Source: Methanocorpusculum sp. (GTDB lineage Archaea > Halobacteriota > Methanomicrobia > Methanomicrobiales > Methanocorpusculaceae). Taken from it: a stretch of DNA of 7,269 bases. The notes beneath the pieces were generated by a model. That model was given only the letters and a program-made list of their open reading frames with translations. It made no database searches and was not told the DNA's origin. The position numbers and the translations under genes were made by a program. This document shows, piece by piece, positions 1-4,325 of this stretch (position 1 is its first letter; every line of letters starts with the position of its first letter). The stretch is from contig JAUNXW010000083.1 in the NCBI GenBank assembly GCA_030539595.1, positions 1-7,269 of the forward strand, read 5' to 3'.

Positions 1-527
1 GGTATGTCATCTATTACACCGTATTCAGTTGTTCCCGCAACAGCCGCAACGGCTATTGTATTTTTATCGACAGCCTCAGCCATTTTATTCGTATCTACTG
101 TGTATCCTCCTTCTACGTATGGAACAACGCGCATCTCAAGACCTAAAATATCACAGGTCTTGTCAAATGAGAAATGCGCCGAAGCGGGAACTACAATATT
201 AGGTTTGTCAACAGGTTTCAGTTTTTTTGCGATGCGTATCGACTGAAGATTGGATTCTGTTCCGCCTGAGGTCGCATAACCGCCCGCGTCTTTTTTGTGC
301 ATGAGTTCGCCTAAAGACTCAACAAGAAGTTCTTCTATTTTTGTTGAGCCGGGATAAAGTCCGGGGTCTCCGAGATTTGAGGAGATAAACATCTCCTGAA
401 CCTCGGCAACAATTTCATGAGGTATTGTGCACATTGAACTCAGGATATGGTCGTGATGAATATCCTGCGCTCTTAATGAGGTTAACTGTGAAATCACTTC
501 CTCTCTTCTGCATCCTTTGGTATCCAT
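1..527 (-). CDS. mfnA: MfnA, L-tyrosine (or L-aspartate) decarboxylase, N-terminal part
   Basis: PLP-dependent group II decarboxylase. In methanogens MfnA converts L-tyrosine to tyramine, the first step toward the methanofuran C1 carrier; some archaeal members decarboxylate aspartate to beta-alanine for coenzyme A. The reading frame is open from an ATG at 527 down to base 1, giving 175 codons of an expected roughly 365-400, so the gene is cut by the window edge. Visible family motifs are SSMCTIPHE (30-38), NLGDPGLYPG (51-60), SGGTESN (87-93), AHFSFDK (117-123, with the histidine expected to stack on PLP) and AGTTEYG (164-170). The PLP-binding lysine would lie beyond the edge. It is cytoplasmic, with no signal peptide. 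No Shine-Dalgarno motif precedes the ATG, but a TATA-like box sits about 30 nt upstream, consistent with a nearly leaderless mRNA. It is transcribed divergently from the secreted-protein gene at 654. The family is secure; which amino acid it uses cannot be read from this part. Confidence 0.93.
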   Translation of the reverse strand, partial: MDTKGCRREEVISQLTSLRAQDIHHDHILSSMCTIPHEIVAEVQEMFISSNLGDPGLYPGSTKIEELLVESLGELMHKKDAGGYATSGGTESNLQSIRIAKKLKPVDKPNIVVPASAHFSFDKTCDILGLEMRVVPYVEGGYTVDTNKMAEAVDKNTIAVAAVAGTTEYGVIDDI

Positions 528-550
528 TTCTGTAATTATGTATTTGTTCT

Positions 551-562
551 GTTTTTTTATAC
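551..562 (-). promoter_or_regulatory. Putative TATA box of mfnA
   Basis: Read on the minus strand, TATAAAAAAA runs from 561 to 552 and is centred about 30 nt before the mfnA ATG. Archaeal TATA boxes lie about 26-27 nt before the transcription start, which puts the start near 530 and leaves a leader of only a few bases. This agrees with the absence of a Shine-Dalgarno motif. The rest of the 528-653 gap is the divergent promoter region. No clear TATA box for the plus-strand gene stands out there; a weak candidate is the AT-rich run at 583-593. Confidence 0.5.
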
Positions 563-609
563 ATCTGTTGGATGATGGCCGGTTAATTTTTTTCACGACA
601 GAACACGCA

Positions 610-634
610 CTGAGACAAAAGGATATTGTCAGAG
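610..634. repeat. Imperfect inverted repeat upstream of the secreted-protein gene
   Basis: CTGAGACAA (610-618) and TTGTCAGAG (626-634) pair at seven of nine positions, with a perfect GACAA/TTGTC core around a 7-nt loop. It ends 19 bp before the ATG at 654. It could be an operator or a weak leader hairpin, but arms this short also arise by chance. Confidence 0.25.
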
Positions 635-653
635 TAAAACAAAGAGAATAATA

Positions 654-1202
654 ATGAAAATCAATCGTCACGCATGTATTGTTCTGGTGCTCGCATTTCT
701 ACTTGTACCGTTTTCAACAGGGGCAGTGCTTGCCGACGGTTTGCTGATTTATTCCGAAGACAATAACTTAACAACCCCGGCTGAAAATAATCAGACGGTA
801 ATAATTGGTTCGAACAAGTATGGATACTTAAACATAAACTCAATGGACTTCGTCTTAATGGGAACAAGCGGAGAAGTAACCATCACCTATACAATTGATT
901 CGTGGATTGAACTGCTTGTTTTCCTATTCGGTAAAGAAAACATGAAAGAAAGGGTTCTTAGTGTACTCAACTATCCTGATTCGGGCAGAACTCAGGAAGT
1001 TAAATTCAGGTATATTGACTCAAACAAGGCGATACTTTCGGTTTCAAACGTCGTAATGGATAACACGGACGGTTCATACTGGTTCTATCAGCATGAATTC
1101 GGGACAACAATTCCGATAATCACATTCCACACATCAGCTTCGGATGTAAAAACTTACACAAATACAAAATCAATGGAAAGAGGCTTCGGCTATTTCCAGT
1201 AA
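654..1202 (+). CDS. Unrecognised exported protein with signal peptide
   Basis: I do not recognise this 182-residue protein. It opens with a typical Sec signal peptide: basic MKINRH, a hydrophobic stretch at about 8-25, and a likely cleavage site after VLA (25-27). The predicted mature chain of about 155 residues is rich in Thr, Ser, Asn and aromatic residues in alternating patterns (for example EVTITYTID at 74-82 and EVKFRYID at 115-122), suggesting a mainly beta-strand extracytoplasmic domain. Two N-glycosylation sequons lie near the mature N-terminus, N38-L-T and N46-Q-T, plausible modification sites in an archaeon. There are no cysteines after the signal peptide (Cys8 lies within it and there is no lipobox), no second membrane helix and no C-terminal anchor, so it is probably released or held by protein contacts. 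The start is the only sensible one, since it places the signal peptide at the N-terminus. Function unknown. Confidence 0.8.
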   Translation: MKINRHACIVLVLAFLLVPFSTGAVLADGLLIYSEDNNLTTPAENNQTVIIGSNKYGYLNINSMDFVLMGTSGEVTITYTIDSWIELLVFLFGKENMKERVLSVLNYPDSGRTQEVKFRYIDSNKAILSVSNVVMDNTDGSYWFYQHEFGTTIPIITFHTSASDVKTYTNTKSMERGFGYFQ

Positions 1203-1209
1203 CTATACG

Positions 1210-1218
1210 TTTATAATA
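1210..1218 (+). promoter_or_regulatory. Putative TATA box of the DUF308 gene
   Basis: TTTATAATA, close to the archaeal TTTAWATA consensus, is centred about 26 nt before the ATG at 1240. There is no Shine-Dalgarno motif in the 37-bp gap after the preceding gene. Spacing and sequence indicate a leaderless transcript starting at or next to the ATG, separate from the upstream gene. Confidence 0.6.
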
Positions 1219-1239
1219 TCTGAATGATAATTACATATT

Positions 1240-1776
1240 ATGACTGATGAAGTTGTGGTCGTTCCTGTATCCAAGGGCGGCTTAATCATAAAATCATTGC
1301 TGATGATTGTTTTAGGTATTTTGATGCTTGTGTTTACATTCGCATCAATCGTCGTCGGCAATGCAATTTTTGCGGTACTGTTAATATTCATGGGAATTGC
1401 ACTCATCGCATCTGGAAGCACATTCTTCGGACAAATTAAACGCACATGGTGGGTTGTAGTTCTCGGAATTATTGCGGTAATAATCGGTATTGTTGCATTA
1501 ATCTGGCCTGTTATAGGTATTGAGATTTTGGTTTACATCATTGCTATCTCATCATTTATCAGCGGTGTGACAGATTTATATCTTGGAATCATGGGCAAAA
1601 ACGGAGCTGTAAACAGAGTTCTGATTATTATCTCTGGACTTCTCGGAATTGCACTCGGTGTTGTTTTCTTACTTATGCCTCTGTTTTCAGCAGGTGTTAT
1701 TGTTCAGGTCGCGGGAATCTTCCTGCTTGCCTTTGGTATTGTAGCATTTATTGAAGCGCTCATGCTTAAGCAGTAA
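1240..1776 (+). CDS. HdeD/DUF308 family integral membrane protein
   Basis: A 178-residue, strongly hydrophobic protein of the HdeD/DUF308 type. After a short N-terminal tail (1-14) it shows six predicted transmembrane helices arranged as three two-helix units: about 15-60, 70-118 and 125-176. Each unit starts with a glycine-rich helix (IVLGILMLVF, VVLGIIAVIIGIV, ISGLLGIALGVVF) and ends with a helix carrying a G(I/V/A)-type turn (FMGIALIASG, FISGVTDLY, FGIVAFIEAL). A proline follows the first helix in units two and three (WPVIG, MPLFS). This internal triplication and the length match the family. E. coli HdeD is linked to acid resistance, but archaeal members have no established role, so a stress-related membrane function is only a possibility. 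It has its own leaderless-type promoter and is followed by a T-rich tract at 1789-1799. Confidence 0.85.
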   Translation: MTDEVVVVPVSKGGLIIKSLLMIVLGILMLVFTFASIVVGNAIFAVLLIFMGIALIASGSTFFGQIKRTWWVVVLGIIAVIIGIVALIWPVIGIEILVYIIAISSFISGVTDLYLGIMGKNGAVNRVLIIISGLLGIALGVVFLLMPLFSAGVIVQVAGIFLLAFGIVAFIEALMLKQ

Positions 1777-1788
1777 CCTTAACAAATC

Positions 1789-1799
1789 TTTTTTATTTT
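1789..1799 (+). promoter_or_regulatory. T-rich tract: putative TATA box of the MerR-like gene and possible U-tract terminator of the DUF308 gene
   Basis: Six T, one A and four T occupy 1789-1799. The centre lies about 25 nt before the ATG at 1819, the spacing of a TATA element on a leaderless archaeal gene, and no Shine-Dalgarno motif is present. The same tract begins 13 bp after the DUF308 stop codon. Since archaeal RNA polymerase terminates at U-rich runs without needing a hairpin, it may serve both genes. Confidence 0.4.
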
Positions 1800-1818
1800 C
1801 ATACGTCAATTATAGTCT

Positions 1819-2382
1819 ATGGCAGACGGTTCTAAAAAAATAGCTGAGATTGCTGAAATTCTGGGTGTTGATGAGGCTGAGTGCAGATTTATAGCAGATG
1901 AATATTCTGTGATTCTTCCGTGCAAAAAAATAGGCAAAGTAAGTATTTACGATGACAACAGTGTTGACCGTTTCAGAAAAATCGCTGATTTGAGAACTCA
2001 GGGAGTTCCAAAAGAAGTAATTATTCCAGCAATTCGCGGCGGAAAATCTCTTGAGTTAAGAGCACGCGAGGATTTAATTAAGATGGGGCTTGTTCCAGAG
2101 GAAAAAAAAACCTCAGAGCCAAAGCAAATTCCCAGAACAGAAACCGAAGAGGAATTAATTCTCGCTGTTCGTTCGGCAGAATCAAGCGTGAATACCGTTG
2201 ACCACAGACTTGCCGCAATGCGTGAAGATATTGACTTAAAAAATAAGTCGGTTTTGGACGCGATAGCCGGAGTTTCCGCAGAAGTTGCAGAACTTAAAAA
2301 TCAGGTTCACACGCTCTGGGATCAGATAGCAGAGCTTGAAGAATTTCTGCGCGAGGCAAACAAACCGTTCTGGAAAAAATAA
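1819..2382 (+). CDS. MerR-like HTH protein with C-terminal coiled coil
   Basis: A 187-residue probable DNA-binding protein. Residues about 6-75 fit a MerR-type winged helix-turn-helix: KIAEIAEILGVDEAECRFIA (7-26) as the HTH, a hairpin wing at 33-45 (PCKKIGKVSIYDD), then SVDRFRKIADLRTQGVPKEVI (48-68), which matches the typical MerR helix pair ending in an R-x-x-G-x-x turn. A polar, charged linker (about 92-110) leads to a heptad-like helical region at about 111-180, including AAMREDIDLKNKSVLDAI and VAELKNQVHTLWDQIAELEEF, probably a dimerising coiled coil. No cysteine cluster or ligand-binding domain is evident, so it is not a typical metal or drug sensor; chromosome binding or a structural role is an alternative. 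A target cannot be inferred. Its stop codon immediately abuts that of the convergent LysR gene. Confidence 0.75.
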   Translation: MADGSKKIAEIAEILGVDEAECRFIADEYSVILPCKKIGKVSIYDDNSVDRFRKIADLRTQGVPKEVIIPAIRGGKSLELRAREDLIKMGLVPEEKKTSEPKQIPRTETEEELILAVRSAESSVNTVDHRLAAMREDIDLKNKSVLDAIAGVSAEVAELKNQVHTLWDQIAELEEFLREANKPFWKK

Positions 2383-2416
2383 TTATCTGAATTTCAGATA
2401 TTCAAGAAATTTTTTT
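2374..2416. terminator. Putative bidirectional terminator at the abutting convergent stop codons
   Basis: TATCTGAA (2384-2391) and TTCAGATA (2393-2400) are perfect 8-bp arms around one central base; a folded RNA would use about six pairs with a 5-nt loop. On the plus strand seven T follow at 2410-2416. On the minus strand six T follow the hairpin (complement of A at 2374-2379) after a 4-nt spacer. Transcripts from both sides would therefore meet a hairpin then a U tract. Caveat: the A/T tracts are also lysine codons at the C-termini of the two genes, and archaeal termination depends mainly on the U tract. Confidence 0.45.
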
Positions 2417-3249
2417 ACGGCAAGAGGGGCTGTCTTTTTTTCGCGAAGAGCAATCCCAATATTTCTGAAAGCGGGCACATCAAGTTCTTTTGTGACAATT
2501 TTATACGGAACACGCTTTAAAATAAGTTCGGGCAGAATACTTATTCCAAGACCGCTTTCAACCATAGACATGATTACATAATCGTCCTGCATTGTGATAT
2601 GAATTTTCGGAATTAAATTGTTCCGTTCAAAAATTTCGGAAATTTCCTTCTGCGAGCCTTTTTCCAAAAGCATAAACGGCTCACCGCATAGTTTTGAAAC
2701 AGGAAATTTTTCGCATGAAGCAAACGGATGATTTTCAGGCAGTATCACAAGCAGCCTGTCTATTTCAAGAAAAACAGTTTCAAGTTCCGGGCTTGCAGGC
2801 AGGCTCATGAAACCGAAATCGACTTTCCCTTCCAAAATCCATTTCTCAACTTCGGAATAATCTCCGATGTGAAGTTCGTAATCTATATTCGGGTAATCTC
2901 TTTGAAATTCCTTAATTATATTCGGAAGCCAGTGTGTAGCAACACTTGAAAATGCGCCTATTCGAATTAGCCCTGATTCAAGTCCGTTGAGTTCGTCAAC
3001 AGTCTCGGTTAGTTTTCTGTATTCTTCACATACATTTTTTACGAAAGGCAGAAGTTTAGAACCGTCTGATGTAAGTCTTACACCAGAGCGCCCTCTTTGC
3101 AGAAGAGAAACTTTCCACTCGGTCTCCAAGTCATTTATCATTCTGCTGATTCCCGACTGTGAATAGCCCAAAAACTCGGCGGCTTTTGTAAAGCTTCCGA
3201 ACTCCACGGTTTTTATTAAAGCCATGTATTTTTGAATATTCATATCCAT
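2383..3249 (-). CDS. LysR-type transcriptional regulator
   Basis: A 288-residue regulator of normal LTTR length. The N-terminal winged HTH (about 3-62) shows the family pattern: YMALIKTVEFGSFTKAAEFL, then YSQSGISRMINDLETEWKVSLLQR as recognition helix and beyond, then the wing RSGVRLTSDGSKLLP. A linker helix (about 65-90) leads to the periplasmic-binding-protein-like effector domain (about 91-285), which starts GLIRIGAFSSVATHWLP and contains the GKVDFGFMS segment (141-149) and ESGLGISILPE (231-241), both typical. The effector is not evident. ATG at 3249 is taken as start; an ATG two codons later (3243) is equally possible, and neither has a well-placed Shine-Dalgarno motif. It is divergent from the EamA transporter with two palindromes between, so it probably controls that gene and itself. 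LTTRs are mainly bacterial, so acquisition by transfer is plausible. Confidence 0.93.
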   Translation of the reverse strand: MDMNIQKYMALIKTVEFGSFTKAAEFLGYSQSGISRMINDLETEWKVSLLQRGRSGVRLTSDGSKLLPFVKNVCEEYRKLTETVDELNGLESGLIRIGAFSSVATHWLPNIIKEFQRDYPNIDYELHIGDYSEVEKWILEGKVDFGFMSLPASPELETVFLEIDRLLVILPENHPFASCEKFPVSKLCGEPFMLLEKGSQKEISEIFERNNLIPKIHITMQDDYVIMSMVESGLGISILPELILKRVPYKIVTKELDVPAFRNIGIALREKKTAPLAVKKFLEYLKFR

Positions 3250-3263
3250 AATACATCTGTATT
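3250..3263. promoter_or_regulatory. Secondary palindrome, possible LysR-regulator subsite
   Basis: AATAC (3250-3254) and GTATT (3259-3263) form perfect 5-bp arms around ATCT, directly next to the LysR start codon. The outer AATA/TATT half-sites are shared with the larger palindrome at 3277-3300, and the centres are 32 bp apart, about three helical turns. This resembles the paired recognition and activation subsites of LysR-type regulators. Placement at the regulator's own start would suit autorepression. Confidence 0.4.
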
Positions 3264-3276
3264 TGTAATCCTAAGT

Positions 3277-3300
3277 ATGATAAATATTCGTATTTATCAT
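3277..3300. promoter_or_regulatory. Perfect palindrome, probable LysR-regulator operator
   Basis: ATGATAAATA (3277-3286) and TATTTATCAT (3291-3300) are perfect 10-bp inverted arms around TTCG, in the divergent region between the LysR and EamA genes. The dyad abuts the proposed EamA TATA box (3303-3311), covering where its BRE would be, and overlaps AT-rich sequence at the right distance to be the LysR gene's own TATA element. The symmetric spacing is not the textbook T-N11-A arrangement, though the position and dyad symmetry are what an LTTR would use. With self-complementary arms and a TTCG loop it could also form a hairpin. Confidence 0.6.
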
Positions 3301-3302
3301 TG

Positions 3303-3311
3303 TATTAAATA
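3303..3311 (+). promoter_or_regulatory. Putative TATA box of the EamA transporter gene
   Basis: TATTAAATA is centred about 32 nt before the ATG at 3339, predicting a transcription start near 3333-3334 and a leader of about five bases. No Shine-Dalgarno motif is present. The box starts 3 bp after the large palindrome, so a bound regulator would probably affect TBP/TFB binding. Confidence 0.45.
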
Positions 3312-3338
3312 GAACGCGAGCCAATTATAACAAATAAA

Positions 3339-4214
3339 ATGAACGCGGCTTACGTAAAATATATAGCTTCCCTGCTATTATTTGGAACAAACGGGATTGT
3401 TGCGAGTTATATTGCCCTGGCAAGCTGCGATATAGTACTGCTTCGAACATTTATCGGCAGTATTCTTCTGATTGGAATTTTTCTTCTGCTTCGAGGAAAG
3501 TTTACATTTTTCAGATTCAAAAAAGATTTTCTGTTTCTGATTTTGTCCGGAGTTACAATGGGAACGTACTGGATGTTCGTCTATGAAGCTTATCAGCAGA
3601 TTGGAGTTGGTCTGACATCTCTTGCTTACGCCTGCGGACCTATAATTGTAATGATTCTCTCTCCTGTTCTTTTCCGCGAAAAACTTACATGGTCTAAAAT
3701 CGCCGGATTTGCCGCTGTGGTTCTTGGAATGATTTTTGTAAGCGGTCAGGCAGTTGTTTCCGGAACAACAGCGTTTGGTCTTTTCTGCGGAGCAATGTCT
3801 GCAATTATGTATGCGGTGATGATTATTTTCAATAAAAAAGCAAAAAATATTACCGGACTTGAAAACGCAACTCTTCAGCTCTTCATAAGTTTCCTGACGG
3901 TTGCGGTGTTTGTCGGTCTGACACACGGACTTATTTTTGAGATTCGCTCAGGCGACCTTCTGCCGATATTAATTCTTGGGGTTGTTAACACGAGTATCGG
4001 ATGCTATCTTTATTTCTCGGCAATAGGTAAACTCTCTGTTCAGACAGTGGCAATTTGTGATTATATTGAACCTTTATCTGCTGTGATTTTTGCGGGATTA
4101 CTTCTGCAGGAAGTTCTTCTGCCCCTGCAGGTACTTGGAGCGGTTCTGATTATAGGCGGAGCAGTATTCGGTGAGACTTATCTCACAATAAAAAAACACT
4201 GCAGGGTATCGTGA
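3339..4214 (+). CDS. EamA/DMT-superfamily transporter
   Basis: A 291-residue membrane protein with the two-fold EamA (DUF6) architecture and about ten predicted transmembrane helices. The first EamA repeat covers about 7-135 and ends with YACGPIIVMILSPVLFREKL followed by a final helix (IAGFAAVVLGMIFVSG). The second covers about 145-277 and ends with the equivalent DYIEPLSAVIFAGLLLQEVL and a last helix (VLGAVLIIGGAVFGE). The paired P-(I/L)-x-A/V...E-x-L elements are diagnostic of the DMT superfamily, whose members export or import metabolites, amino acids or drugs. The substrate cannot be deduced. A basic loop (about 52-63) and a charged tail fit a cytoplasmic N- and C-terminus. It lies divergent to the LysR-type regulator, a common pairing for inducible exporters in bacteria, so expression probably depends on the small molecule that regulator senses. 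Confidence 0.93.
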   Translation: MNAAYVKYIASLLLFGTNGIVASYIALASCDIVLLRTFIGSILLIGIFLLLRGKFTFFRFKKDFLFLILSGVTMGTYWMFVYEAYQQIGVGLTSLAYACGPIIVMILSPVLFREKLTWSKIAGFAAVVLGMIFVSGQAVVSGTTAFGLFCGAMSAIMYAVMIIFNKKAKNITGLENATLQLFISFLTVAVFVGLTHGLIFEIRSGDLLPILILGVVNTSIGCYLYFSAIGKLSVQTVAICDYIEPLSAVIFAGLLLQEVLLPLQVLGAVLIIGGAVFGETYLTIKKHCRVS

Positions 4215-4220
4215 AAAATG

Positions 4221-4250
4221 TTGGATTAGATTACGTTCAGAATAATCCAA
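4221..4250. repeat. Inverted repeat downstream of the EamA gene
   Basis: TTGGATTA (4221-4228) and TAATCCAA (4243-4250) are perfect 8-bp arms separated by 14 nt, starting 6 bp after the EamA stop codon. A nested alternative pairs GATTA (4229-4233) with TAATC (4243-4247). No T tract follows, so a conventional terminator is not obvious. It could be an RNA 3'-end structure or an operator for the next gene. Confidence 0.45.
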
Positions 4251-4291
4251 TACCCCTTTAATCACAGATTAGAACAATCAGAATAATATCC
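4224..4291. repeat. Two imperfect direct copies of a GATTAGA...TCAGAATAAT motif
   Basis: The first copy covers about 4224-4248 and the second about 4267-4291. GATTAGA occurs at 4224-4230 and 4267-4273, and TCAGAATAAT at 4237-4246 and 4278-4287, both ending shortly before CC. The copies are offset by 41-43 bp, near four helical turns. They occupy most of the 111-bp gap before the PIN-ATPase-KH gene and suggest a duplicated binding site; a local duplication without function is the alternative. Confidence 0.4.
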
Positions 4292-4317
4292 TATGGACGC
4301 CCCATAAATATAGGTAG
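4281..4317 (+). promoter_or_regulatory. Possible promoter and leader of the PIN-ATPase-KH gene
   Basis: AT-rich GAATAATATC (4281-4290) could be a TATA element giving a start near 4312. A better-looking ATAAATATA (4304-4312) is only about 18 nt before the ATG, too close unless translation starts further in, which the essential PIN aspartate at residue 6 argues against. AGGTAG (4312-4317) is a weak Shine-Dalgarno candidate 8 nt before the ATG. A small TATGG/CCATA dyad lies at 4292-4306. Assignment is tentative. Confidence 0.3.
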
Positions 4318-4325
4318 TAAATATC

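Noticed and set aside
4..246. Plus-strand open frame with a hydrophobic start resembling a small membrane protein.
   Set aside because: It is opposite the mfnA coding sequence, whose family motifs (SGGTESN, AHFSFDK) are in the minus-strand frame. No promoter or ribosome site is seen for the plus frame.
3378..3926. Minus-strand open frame of 182 codons rich in Cys, His, Asn and Lys.
   Set aside because: It is antisense to the EamA transporter, whose ten-helix frame is unmistakable. The composition is what hydrophobic codons give on the opposite strand.
4304..4312. ATAAATATA as the TATA box of the PIN-ATPase-KH gene.
   Set aside because: It is only about 18 nt before the ATG, so transcription would start inside the gene, past the catalytic aspartate at residue 6. 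It is more likely AT-rich leader unless mapping shows otherwise.
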